From contig OY762070.1 of assembly GCA_963665195.1 (NCBI GenBank), positions 4,588,001 to 4,652,000 of the forward strand: a stretch of 64,000 bases of DNA, in the 5' to 3' direction. Source of the stretch: VXYL01 sp963665195. GTDB lineage: Bacteria > Pseudomonadota > Gammaproteobacteria > Pseudomonadales > Azotimanducaceae. The position numbers and the translations under genes are program-made. This document shows positions 1 through 7,633 of this stretch, piece after piece (the stretch's first letter is position 1; each line of letters opens with the position of its first letter). A model generated the notes under the pieces. It made no database searches, was not told the DNA's origin, and saw only the letters and a program-made list of their open reading frames with translations.

Positions 1-301
1 CCGCGGGCAGCCCGGTGTTGGAGACGACGACGCCAACGAAGCGCTCCGGTGCTGCGGCGACGACGCGCAATCCGATCAACCCGCCCCGATCCTGGCCGAA
101 GAAGGTGACGTGGGCGAGATCGAGTTCCCGCACCAGCCGCAGCATGTAGTCCCCCTGCATCGGATAGCTGTAGGCGTCCTCGTCCATGAACTTGTCGGAA
201 CGTCCGAAGCCCACCAGGTCCGGCGCGACGACGCGGTAGCCGGCGCCGGTGAACGTGGGGATCATCTTGCGGGGGTGCGCAGCACGCCAGGCCGGACCTC
301 C
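1..301 (-). pseudogene. Truncated haloalkane dehalogenase-like alpha/beta hydrolase (partial, runs off the window edge)
   Basis: Read on the minus strand, the segment gives RKMIPTFTGAGYRVVAPDL, then GFGRSD, then FFGQDRGGLIGLR. This matches the strand/nucleophile-elbow region of haloalkane dehalogenases, where the Asp of GQDxGG is the nucleophile. The residue after the Asp is Arg; family members normally have a halide-stabilising Trp there. The oxyanion-loop region expected before RKMIP (HGEPTWSYLY-like) survives only as GPAWRAAHP, and no N-terminal part of the enzyme precedes it. About 70 nt further upstream lies an unrelated signal-peptide start in another frame (307-372). The fragment therefore looks like a gene with a deleted 5' end. 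The 3' end lies outside the window, so the rest may be intact. Confidence 0.6.
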
Positions 302-306
302 TCGGC

Positions 307-372
307 CTACGCTCCGATGAGTGGCAGCGCGGCAAGGGCGATGCAGGTCAGGACGCGCTTGGTCAGTCGCAT
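307..372 (-). pseudogene. Orphan signal-peptide start of a secreted protein (21 codons, then stop)
   Basis: An ATG at 372 opens a reading frame that encodes two basic residues, a hydrophobic stretch (VLTCIALAALPLIGA) and then TAG at 307-309. This is the form of a Sec signal peptide with no mature protein behind it. The sequence continues, one frame over, into the dehalogenase-like fragment at 1-301. The simplest reading is that the body of a secreted-protein gene and the 5' end of the hydrolase gene were lost together in one deletion. A chance start-like sequence is possible. Confidence 0.35.
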
Positions 373-491
373 GTCGTCTCCGTCCGGTTCTCGAGTCCCC
401 ATTCTATGGGCTGTGCGCCAATCGCTGCCGGGTGCAGTTTTCGAGCGAAGGTCGAGTACGCTTCAACGCTTGGAACCGGATGGGTGATGCG

Positions 492-1172
492 ATGAGACGT
501 CGAACCGAGTTGTACTCGCACGAGCAGTTGATGCTGCTCGCGCTGCGGGACGAGAAAGGCACGCTGGAGTCCAAGGCGTCGATGCACGGCTACGCGCTCG
601 GCGGCGCGCTCTTGGCCGAGCTGAGCCTGCACGGCCGCATCAGCATCGAAGACACCAAGAAAGCCATGGTTGATCTGGCGGACCGGCAGCCGCTCGGCGA
701 ACCCGTGCTCGATCGATGTCTCGAACGGGTGGCTGACGCCAAGCGTCGTGCTCGCGCATCCACGTGGGTGATGCGCTTCGCGAGAATGAAGCGGCTGCGC
801 CATCAGGTCGCGGCCGGGCTGTGCCGCAAGGGCATCCTGCGCGACGACGAAGCCACCGTGCTGCTTTTCTTCACGCGCAAGGTCTATCCCACCGTCGACC
901 CCGCTCCGGAACGCGAGCTGCTCGGACGGATTCGGGACGCGGTAAACGGCAACTCGTCCAACATGGATGCGCAAGTGGCGCTCGTCGTCACCATCGCCAA
1001 TGCGGCAGGCTTGCTCGCCGCGCACTTCGACAAGGCCACACTGAAGCGGCGCAAAGACCGGCTGGCAGCCATCGCCGACGGCGACCTCGTCGGCGCCGCC
1101 ACCAAACGGGCCGTTCAGGCGGCGCAACAAGCCGCCATGGCCGCGATCGCAGCAGGCGCGACATCGGGTTGA
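492..1172 (+). CDS. GPP34 (Golgi phosphoprotein 3-like) domain protein
   Basis: The 226-residue product begins with ELYSHEQLMLLALRDEKGT and then YALGGALLAELSLHGRI, the conserved N-terminal segments of GPP34/GOLPH3-type proteins. In eukaryotes that fold binds phosphatidylinositol-4-phosphate. Bacterial members are mostly soluble and uncharacterised. The remainder is helical and rich in Arg, Lys and Ala. In-frame ATGs lie at 480 and 492; 492 is chosen because the family motif starts just after it. The gene stands alone between the dehalogenase remnant and the short-chain dehydrogenase gene. Its role here is unknown. Confidence 0.8.
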   Translation: MRRRTELYSHEQLMLLALRDEKGTLESKASMHGYALGGALLAELSLHGRISIEDTKKAMVDLADRQPLGEPVLDRCLERVADAKRRARASTWVMRFARMKRLRHQVAAGLCRKGILRDDEATVLLFFTRKVYPTVDPAPERELLGRIRDAVNGNSSNMDAQVALVVTIANAAGLLAAHFDKATLKRRKDRLAAIADGDLVGAATKRAVQAAQQAAMAAIAAGATSG

Positions 1173-1417
1173 CCCGGGTCCGAGGCTTGGGCGGCTGCGG
1201 TTGTAGGGACAGTTCCTGGCGAACGTAGTTCGCGGGGATCCTGGAGGCGGCTTAGGCCGCCGGTTGCGCAGGCGAACGCGCAGCGGACTCGCCAGTGTGT
1301 CGGGCAGATCTTTGGCAGACGTGCCCGAGATCTGCCCTACACCCGATTCACCGTGGTGGATGTCGCGCCGGTCGCGAGACGGCTATGCTTCGCGCACGCA
1401 TCTGGCTGGAGGAAGCG
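1173..1417. other. Intergenic region with a small GC hairpin
   Basis: No convincing gene is seen. A six-base-pair GC stem (GGCGGC at 1246-1251, GCCGCC at 1256-1261, four-base loop) lies mid-region. It has no T-run and is at best a weak terminator for the GPP34 gene. The 3' part should contain the promoter of the downstream dehydrogenase gene, whose ATG is preceded by a GGAGG ribosome-binding site at about 1408-1412. Confidence 0.4.
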
Positions 1418-2173
1418 ATGTTCGATCTCACCGGGAAGGGCGCAATCGTCACCGGCGGCAACGGCGGCATTGGCCTGGGCTTCGCCGAGGGCCTGGCGGA
1501 GCAAGGCGCGTCCGTGTGCATCTGGGGCACCAACGAGGACAAGAACGCCGAGGCCAAGGCGCGGCTCGAGGAATTCGGCGGCCAAGTCGAGGCGCTGCGC
1601 TGCGACGTGAGCGACGAAGCGCAAGTGGTGGCTGCCTTCGCGGAAACGGTGGAGCGCCTCGGCCGCGTCGACTCGTGCTTCGCCAACGCCGGGGTGGGCG
1701 GTGGCGGCGGAGGCTTTGACGCCATGACCCGCGACGAATGGCACCGCGTCTTCGACGTGAACATGGACGGCGTGATGTTCACCTTCCGCGAGGCTGTGAA
1801 GCACATGCGAACCATCGGCGGCGGCTCGCTGGTGGTCACCAGCAGCGGCACGGCGCGCTTCGGTGCCGCTGGCAGCGAGCACTATTCCGCCACCAAGGCC
1901 GGCGTCATCGCCCTGATCCAGTCGTTGGCGGTCGGCCAAGCGCGCTACGGCATCCGCGCCAACGCCGTGATACCCGGCTGGATCGAGACGGCGATGACCG
2001 AGCGAGCCTTCGCCACGGAGGCATTCCAGACCAAGGTCATCAGGCGCATCCCGCAGCGCCGCTGGGGCACGCCGACGGACTTCCGCGGCATCGCCGTGTA
2101 CTTCGCCAGCGACGAGAGCGCCTACCACACGGGCGACACCATCGCCATCGACGGCGGCGTGTCGCACTTCTGA
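1418..2173 (+). CDS. Short-chain dehydrogenase/reductase (SDR family oxidoreductase)
   Basis: The 251-residue protein is a classical SDR. The NAD(P)-binding motif is TGGNGGIG near residue 12, the acidic residue turn and NAG motif are present (FANAG), the catalytic Ser lies in VTSSGTARFG, and the Tyr/Lys pair is YSATK. The C-terminal GIAVYFASDESAYHTGD and IDGG segments are typical of the FabG-like subgroup. The start at 1418 fits a strong GGAGGAA ribosome-binding site. Substrate cannot be predicted. rmlA follows 18 nt downstream on the same strand, so the two may be cotranscribed, but a role in sugar metabolism is not shown. Confidence 0.9.
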   Translation: MFDLTGKGAIVTGGNGGIGLGFAEGLAEQGASVCIWGTNEDKNAEAKARLEEFGGQVEALRCDVSDEAQVVAAFAETVERLGRVDSCFANAGVGGGGGGFDAMTRDEWHRVFDVNMDGVMFTFREAVKHMRTIGGGSLVVTSSGTARFGAAGSEHYSATKAGVIALIQSLAVGQARYGIRANAVIPGWIETAMTERAFATEAFQTKVIRRIPQRRWGTPTDFRGIAVYFASDESAYHTGDTIAIDGGVSHF

Positions 2174-2191
2174 AACGTCCGACCGTTCGCA

Positions 2192-3073
2192 GTGTCAGCC
2201 ACGAAGGGCATCGTGCTCGCCGGGGGGCGCAATCTGCGGCTCCACCCCGTGACGGTGAGCGTCTGCAAGCAGCTCCTGCCCGTCTACGACAAGCCGATGA
2301 TCTACTACCCGCTCACCACGCTGATGTTCGCTGGCATTCGCGACGTGCTGATCGTCTCGACGCCGCGCGACACGCCGCGGCTGCGAGAACTGCTCGGCGA
2401 CGGCGACCAATGGGGGATGGCCTTCTCCTATGCCGAACAGCAAGCGCCGCGCGGTCTGGCCGACGCCTTCATCGTTGGCAGTAAGTTCATCGGCAGCGCC
2501 CCCGTCACCATGATCTTGGGGGACAACGTCTTCTTCGGCAGCGAGTTGCCGAAGAAGGCCCAGCAGGCTGTGAAGGGCAACCGCGGCGCCACGGTGTTCA
2601 CCTATCCGGTGAAGGATCCAAGGCAGTTCGGCGTGCTGGAGATGAATGCGCAGGGGCGACCGGTGGGTCTGGAGGAGAAGCCCGAAGCGCCGAAGTCCAA
2701 CATGGCCGTTACCGGCCTCTACGTCTACGACAACGATGTGGTGGAAATCGCCGCCGCGCTTGAGCCGTCGCCCCGAGGCGAGTTGGAGATCACGGACGTG
2801 AACCGTGCCTACCTGCGCGAGGGCCGCCTCGACGCCGTCCACTTCGGCCGCGGCATGGCCTGGCTCGACACGGGCACCCCGGAGTCGCTGCTTGAGGCAA
2901 GCCTCTTCGTGCAGACCATCGAGCACCGCCAGGGGCTGAAGATCGCCTGCCCCGAGGAGGTGGCATGGCGAATGGGGTGGGTGTCGGACGAGCAGTTGGC
3001 GACGCTTGCGCACGCGCACGACGGGCGACCCTACGGACGCTACCTTGAGCAGTTGCCGGTGGATGGTCGTTAG
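2192..3073 (+). CDS. rmlA: Glucose-1-phosphate thymidylyltransferase (RmlA)
   Basis: RmlA joins dTTP and glucose-1-phosphate to dTDP-glucose, the first step to dTDP-L-rhamnose. The 293-residue product has KQLLPVYDKPMIYYPLTTLM, the LGDNVFFG metal-site segment, GVLEMN, EEKPEAPKSN, VTGLYVYD and WLDTGTPESLLEA, all in family order and at usual length. The start is GTG at 2192. One oddity is the nucleotide-binding loop: it reads LAGGRNLRLHP where the family has LAGGSGTRL, so the Gly-Thr part is replaced by Asn-Leu while the length is kept. The rest is so well conserved that I still call it RmlA, with activity slightly in doubt. rmlD and rmlC lie downstream on the other strand; rmlB is not in the window. 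Confidence 0.92.
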   Translation: MSATKGIVLAGGRNLRLHPVTVSVCKQLLPVYDKPMIYYPLTTLMFAGIRDVLIVSTPRDTPRLRELLGDGDQWGMAFSYAEQQAPRGLADAFIVGSKFIGSAPVTMILGDNVFFGSELPKKAQQAVKGNRGATVFTYPVKDPRQFGVLEMNAQGRPVGLEEKPEAPKSNMAVTGLYVYDNDVVEIAAALEPSPRGELEITDVNRAYLREGRLDAVHFGRGMAWLDTGTPESLLEASLFVQTIEHRQGLKIACPEEVAWRMGWVSDEQLATLAHAHDGRPYGRYLEQLPVDGR

Positions 3074-3143
3074 GAAGGTCTGGATTGACCCGGTTTCGGC
3101 CCGACCGCTCGACCGGCGAGGCTGCCGCCCTGATGGCCAGCGT

Positions 3144-3157
3144 GGTACAGTTGTACC
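3144..3157. promoter_or_regulatory. Perfect palindrome, candidate operator of the pseudo-ImmA operon
   Basis: GGTACA and TGTACC flank a two-base centre, giving a perfect 14-bp inverted repeat. It lies about 10 nt before the first possible start of the small gene at 3167 and about 70 nt after rmlA. The position fits a repressor site for a self-regulated two-gene operon. This is inference from symmetry and place. Confidence 0.4.
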
Positions 3158-3166
3158 GACATCCGG

Positions 3167-3580
3167 ATGCCCGAGGCGCCCATGGAACCACCACGAAAGC
3201 GGACGCCGCCACGCCCGCAGAGCGAGCTCGCGGAGCCAGCACCGGAACATGAGGTGGATAGGTTCGCGTCCGAAGCGCGGTACAGGGCAAGCCGGTACCA
3301 CCGCCATACAACGACTAGGTGGCGTCCGGACAAGTCGAAATGCCCATCCGGCGTAGGCCGCGAGTCGGCCAAGGCGTTGCTCCTGCGGGGCATTCGCCGG
3401 AGCATGTTCAGCTCCCACAGACGCGGGGGTTGGCCGCAGAAGGTGTGGGCAGTGGACGGGGGTGTTGTGTACGAGGCACAGCTGACCAACCGCGGCCAAG
3501 GGGAATACCACGGCTATCCGATGAAACCAGATGATCGGTTCGCGCAGTACCTCGCAGTAAAGTGGGACGAAAGAGCATGA
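3167..3580 (+). CDS. Small protein of unknown function, partner of the pseudo-ImmA/IrrE gene
   Basis: The C-terminal 65 or so residues look like a compact domain: GGWPQKVWAVDGGVVYEAQL, then TNRGQGEYHGYPM and a DDRF...W tail. The part before about residue 65 is Arg/Pro-rich and may not be translated; the next ATG is at 3404 and start choice is open (3167, 3182 or an alternative codon near 3360-3380). The stop overlaps the start of the next gene as ATGA (3577-3580), so translation is coupled. Size, coupling, partner and the upstream palindrome resemble a toxin-antitoxin or regulator pair. I do not recognise the family, and no catalytic motif is evident. Confidence 0.6.
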   Translation: MPEAPMEPPRKRTPPRPQSELAEPAPEHEVDRFASEARYRASRYHRHTTTRWRPDKSKCPSGVGRESAKALLLRGIRRSMFSSHRRGGWPQKVWAVDGGVVYEAQLTNRGQGEYHGYPMKPDDRFAQYLAVKWDERA

Positions 3581-4926
3581 GCATGTTCGAGATTCGAGCC
3601 GCTTGGCCGCAACAAACGCCGCCGCCCGATGTCGCCGATGCCGTCGAGGACCGCCTGACGTTGTCGGAAGTCGCGATATCGGTCGGCCGTTCCGACCTCG
3701 CAGGCTTGATCGCGGATGATGGCTACCGCGCGGGCCCTCGGGTGTCGGCATATCGCCTCGCCGAGTGGCTGGTGTGGAACTGGTGGCGACTGAGATGGGA
3801 AGCGGGACCAGCGTTCAGCAGCCGGGCGCTGCCCATGGACTGGGTTCGAGCGCACGAAACGACGGGTATCGGCGGCCCGTGGCTCTGGCCGCGAATGACG
3901 ATCACCGGAGATGGACTGAGGGTGGCATTGCGCGTCGCGCCGACAACTGCAACGGAGACGGAGCCGCTGGCCTACGTGGGTCGCGTGGGGATCGTTGCAG
4001 CGAGTTCCTTTGAAGAAGGTGTGGATGCGTTCGTGACTCGCGTCTTGCGTCGACTCGACGACCACTCATTGCGAGAGACCGGCCTCCACACGGCGTATAG
4101 CGAACTCAAGAGCGAGCGAGCCGACGAGAGTGCATCGCAATACCGAAAAGTTGAGGCGCTGTGCGGCAGAGACGTCGACTGTGCGCCGCCTAACTTCGTG
4201 GCGCAGGCGATCGCCGACAGTCTCGCGGTTGGTCGCAACGCAGTGGAAGAGCTGGTGGCCGACCAGTCGCTCACCGAAAGGCCGTCGGCCACGCGGCTTC
4301 GCGGGATTGCGCACAAGAGCGGCCATGATGTGCGTTCGGGAGACGGCATCAAAGTGAGTTTCACGCCACGCGAGCAATCGGGCAGCGTCGCGCCTTGGAT
4401 CGTCGGCGTCGATGCTGCGAGAGCGGTACGAACGGAGGGCGGACTGGGTGGCGGGCCGGTGAAGGACGACCGCCTTGCGGAAATGTACGGCGTCAGCTCG
4501 AATTGCCTGAGATACCGTCGCCAGGCGCCGATGTCGTTTTCCTACGACGATGGTAGACGCGAGCTAGCTGTCGTACGGTCAGGCGTGCGCACGGGTCGCC
4601 GATTCGAGCTTGCACGCTTGCTTGCGGATCGCCTCTTGGTCGAAGACGATGAGGCGTTGCGGCCGGCAACGCACGGAGCCACGTTCCGGCAGAAGGTGCA
4701 ACGAGCGTTTGCGGCAGAACTCTTATGTCCTTTCAATGACTTGTGTGACGTACTCAGCGGCGACTACTCGCCGGAGGCGATGGAGCGCGCAGCGAGACAG
4801 TACGGCGTGTCGCCGCTGCTGGTCCGCTCGCACCTTGCAAGTCACGGTCTGGTGGAGATGCATGAGCAGGATGAGATTGACACGCCATCCATGCATGATG
4901 CGCTGGGGGTCGGTTTCGCGGCATGA
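3577..4926 (+). CDS. ImmA/IrrE-like protein with a lost metalloprotease motif
   Basis: The 449-residue protein ends in an ImmA/IrrE-type domain (about residues 330-440): GRRFELARLLADRLL, then AFAAELLCPFNDL, a turn with SPEAMERAARQYGVSPLLVR and SHLASHGL. In active members the first segment holds HELGH-type HExxH zinc ligands. Here those positions read RLLAD, so zinc binding and proteolysis are not expected. The N-terminal 300 residues have no family I can name. Known ImmA/IrrE proteases cleave phage-type repressors; an inactive relative could bind such a partner without cutting it. The gene is coupled by ATGA overlap to the small gene before it. The pair sits inside the polysaccharide locus and looks inserted between rmlA and the ABC exporter. 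Confidence 0.75.
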   Translation: MSMFEIRAAWPQQTPPPDVADAVEDRLTLSEVAISVGRSDLAGLIADDGYRAGPRVSAYRLAEWLVWNWWRLRWEAGPAFSSRALPMDWVRAHETTGIGGPWLWPRMTITGDGLRVALRVAPTTATETEPLAYVGRVGIVAASSFEEGVDAFVTRVLRRLDDHSLRETGLHTAYSELKSERADESASQYRKVEALCGRDVDCAPPNFVAQAIADSLAVGRNAVEELVADQSLTERPSATRLRGIAHKSGHDVRSGDGIKVSFTPREQSGSVAPWIVGVDAARAVRTEGGLGGGPVKDDRLAEMYGVSSNCLRYRRQAPMSFSYDDGRRELAVVRSGVRTGRRFELARLLADRLLVEDDEALRPATHGATFRQKVQRAFAAELLCPFNDLCDVLSGDYSPEAMERAARQYGVSPLLVRSHLASHGLVEMHEQDEIDTPSMHDALGVGFAA

Positions 4927-5029
4927 GTATGACCATCGAAGCTGCGGGCAGGCAACAACTGACAATGACGCGCGTCTCTTTAGCCGGTTCTTGCGCCGGA
5001 CCCCACGAGTTGGCCACTAGCACCAACCC

Positions 5030-5800
5030 ATGATCCTCATCCCCGCCCACCTCTGGCGCTACGCCTTCTATCGCGCCTACCTCAACCTCATCGGCGAGGC
5101 GTCGAAGTACTACCTCGGCTGGCTTTGGTGGCTGCTGGAACCCATCGCCATGACGAGCGTCTTCTTCGTCGTGTTCACGTACCTGCGGCCGAACGCCATG
5201 CAGGACTTCAGCTACTTCCTCATCGTCGGCGTCACTTCCTGGCTTTGGTTCGCCAACGGCGTCGGCAACGCGACGGCCTGCCTGCACGGGGCGCGGGGGA
5301 TCGTCTCGCAGATCAAGCTCCCGAAGATGCTGTTTCCCATCATCGTGGTGTCCGCGGCCACCTTCAAACAGGCGTTCGTGTTCGCCATCGTGCTCGCTGT
5401 GATGGGCTCGATCTTCGGGCCGAACCAACACTGGCTGTACCTGCCGGCGCTCATGGTCACGCAGGCGCTGTTCACGCTCGCGGCTGCATCGACCGTGGCG
5501 TTCTTGTGCTGCTGCGTGCGCGATCTGCGCTTCATCGTCACTTCCGGGCTTACCCTGATGATGTTCTGCTCCGGCATTTTCTTCGCCATCGACGCTATGC
5601 CGGCCCAGTGGCAGGCGTACTTCCGGCTGAACCCGATGGCCGTCCTCATCGAGCAGTACCGCCTGATCCTCCTCTACGACGGGCAGCCGGATCTCTTCTG
5701 GTGCGTGAAGACGGCGCTTGGCTGTGCATTGTGGCTGGTGGCTGCCAAGTGGTGCTTCGAGCGCTTCGACCTGACCCTCACGCGACGGGTGATCGCCTGA
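5030..5800 (+). CDS. Polysaccharide ABC exporter permease (Wzm/KpsM type)
   Basis: The 256-residue inner-membrane protein has about six hydrophobic segments (for example VFFVVFTYLRP, FLIVGVTSWLWFANGV, LALAAAST-like and LTLMMFCSGIFFAI) and the ABC-2 export pattern RGIVSQIKLPKMLFPIIVV and LNPMAVLIEQYR. Such permeases carry lipid-linked O-antigen or capsule chains to the periplasmic face. The stop overlaps the ATPase start by ATGA (5798-5802), so the exporter halves are coupled. Size and lack of a large loop match Wzm or KpsM. Confidence 0.9.
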   Translation: MILIPAHLWRYAFYRAYLNLIGEASKYYLGWLWWLLEPIAMTSVFFVVFTYLRPNAMQDFSYFLIVGVTSWLWFANGVGNATACLHGARGIVSQIKLPKMLFPIIVVSAATFKQAFVFAIVLAVMGSIFGPNQHWLYLPALMVTQALFTLAAASTVAFLCCCVRDLRFIVTSGLTLMMFCSGIFFAIDAMPAQWQAYFRLNPMAVLIEQYRLILLYDGQPDLFWCVKTALGCALWLVAAKWCFERFDLTLTRRVIA

Positions 5801-6486
5801 TGAAGCTCTCCGGCATCTCGGTCGTCTACTCGGAGAGCGGCCTGTTCGCGAAGGCGGACCTCGTCCATGCCCTTCAAGACGTGTCCGTTGAAGTCAACCC
5901 CGGCGACAAGCTCGGCATCATCGGCGCCAACGGCGCGGGCAAGTCCACGCTGCTGCGCGTGATGGCGGGCGTCTTGCGGCCCAACGCCGGCGAGGTCGAC
6001 AGTCGCGGGATGTCGTCCGCGTTCCTGTCCCTGCAGGCGGGCTTCGACGGCGAGCTGTCCGGCATTCGCAACATCGTCATGCACGGCATGCTGATGGGCT
6101 TGACCCGCCGCGAGGCGAAGTCGCGCATTCCAGCGGTGGTGGAGATGTCCGGCCTCGGCGAAGCCATCCACCGCCGCGTCGAGACCTACTCGACGGGCAT
6201 GCGAGGGCGGCTGTGCTTCTCGACCGCCATCAACCTCGACCCGGACGTGCTGCTGCTGGACGAACTGCTGAGCGTCGGCGATCAGGACTTCCGCAGCAAA
6301 TCGGAGAAGATCATGCTGGAGCGCTTCCAGCAGGACAAGGCGATCGTCTACGTCTCGCACAACGCGAACATGGTCAAGCGGCTGTGCCAGCGAGCGATCT
6401 GGCTGGAGCAGGGCCGCGTCCGTGCGGTGGGCAAGGTAGACGAGGTAATCCGGGAATATCAGGAAGCGGTGGCCGGGCGCTCCTGA
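5800..6486 (+). CDS. Polysaccharide ABC exporter ATPase (Wzt/KpsT type, short form)
   Basis: This 228-residue ATPase has Walker A GANGAGKST, signature YSTGMRGRL, Walker B DVLLLDE and the switch His in VYVSHNANM. It pairs with the permease before it. It lacks the C-terminal carbohydrate-binding domain of long Wzt proteins, so chain-end recognition of the kind seen in O8/O9a export is not expected; it is closer in size to KpsT or TagH-type ATPases. The ATG at 5800 overlaps the permease stop. The last 28 bp overlap the convergent pyruvyl transferase gene. Confidence 0.92.
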   Translation: MKLSGISVVYSESGLFAKADLVHALQDVSVEVNPGDKLGIIGANGAGKSTLLRVMAGVLRPNAGEVDSRGMSSAFLSLQAGFDGELSGIRNIVMHGMLMGLTRREAKSRIPAVVEMSGLGEAIHRRVETYSTGMRGRLCFSTAINLDPDVLLLDELLSVGDQDFRSKSEKIMLERFQQDKAIVYVSHNANMVKRLCQRAIWLEQGRVRAVGKVDEVIREYQEAVAGRS

Positions 6487-7625
6487 ACCGATGCAGCGGC
6501 GATGTCTTCCAGCCACCGTGCCGGTCGCAGCGAGTTCGCCTTGAGGAACGCCACGTAGCGCTTCGCGAGCAGCTGTCGATTGGCGTCGAAGGCATCGGCG
6601 TCGAACTCGAACAGAGACAGTAGGTCTTCGCGCTTGACGCCGTCGGGAATGTCTTGCGGAGTGACGTGCGGCACGCCCATTGTTTGGCAAAGCTCCAAGG
6701 TTCGGGAGTCGTGGGCGATGCACAGCGCCGGGATGCCCGCTTGCAGGGCGATGATTGTGCCGTGGATGCGGGCGCCGATCGCGAAATCGAAGCGGCGGAT
6801 GTGCTCCAGCCAGGCGGAGACATCGAAAAACACATTTCCGTATGTACGCGTCCACTGGACGAATGCCTCCGGTTCCAGATCCGGGCAGATGTGGTTCCTG
6901 CAGCGCACGAGGTCCGCCTCCTCGAACGTCGCGGCCTCCCCGCGCGTCAGCCGCATCATGCGCAAGCCATGCTGACCGATGTACGTGCCGTTGGTCTCGG
7001 TGACTATTCTGGCCAGCGACGCCTCGATTTTGGCCAGAGATGGCCAGCTCTCGTGTCCTGCGATAACGGCGACCCGTTCCGGCATGCCCGTCCGCTCGGC
7101 GATTTCGCTGCCGAGGTATGGGCTGGGATTGAGAAAGAGGGAAGGGCATCCGAGCACCTCCGCGTTGGCCCCGAAGCCGTAGTGGTCCAGGACTTCGGCA
7201 GTGAATGCGCCGCGCACGCCCAGACTGGGCCCCGCTCCAGGCGCGCGTTCGGTGATCGCGCGGATCCAGTCCAGCGTGCTCGGCGGAAGCTCCGGAATCT
7301 CGAAATCCAACTCGCTCTGCGCACCCAAGCCCAGGATGACCAACTTGGTCTCGAGGTTCCCGTAGCGTTCGGCTTGGCGGTCGGCAACGAAGTGAACGCC
7401 GAGCTGGTTTGCGCCTTGAATCACGCCGATGCTGCCGGCGCGGTTCATCTGCTCCAACGGTGCGCCCATGTCCATGACGCGCTTCGCGTCCGGCAGGTGG
7501 CAATCGATCGCATGGGCATAGACGAGATTGCCGGTGTTGAGGCCGCAGCGTCGGCTGAGCGTTTCCGTCGAAAGGAACGCGCTGTCGATCCTTGGCTGCA
7601 GGCCGATGATGTAGGCTTTGTCCAT
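6459..7625 (-). CDS. Polysaccharide pyruvyl transferase family protein
   Basis: The 388-residue product fits the CsaB/WcaK-like polysaccharide pyruvyl transferase family, which moves pyruvate from phosphoenolpyruvate to sugars as a ketal. Supporting segments are NTGNLVYAHAIDCHLP near the N-terminus, LGVRGAFTAEVLDHYG, EVLGCPSLFLNPSP, and the C-terminal FDFAIGARIHGTIIALQAGI with the conserved Arg-x-His, followed by PALCIAHDSRT. The ATG at 7625 follows rmlD by 8 nt in a minus-strand operon. A pyruvate ketal would add negative charge to the exported glycan. Confidence 0.85.
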   Translation of the reverse strand: MDKAYIIGLQPRIDSAFLSTETLSRRCGLNTGNLVYAHAIDCHLPDAKRVMDMGAPLEQMNRAGSIGVIQGANQLGVHFVADRQAERYGNLETKLVILGLGAQSELDFEIPELPPSTLDWIRAITERAPGAGPSLGVRGAFTAEVLDHYGFGANAEVLGCPSLFLNPSPYLGSEIAERTGMPERVAVIAGHESWPSLAKIEASLARIVTETNGTYIGQHGLRMMRLTRGEAATFEEADLVRCRNHICPDLEPEAFVQWTRTYGNVFFDVSAWLEHIRRFDFAIGARIHGTIIALQAGIPALCIAHDSRTLELCQTMGVPHVTPQDIPDGVKREDLLSLFEFDADAFDANRQLLAKRYVAFLKANSLRPARWLEDIAAASVQERPATAS

Positions 7626-7633
7626 GGTCGCGC

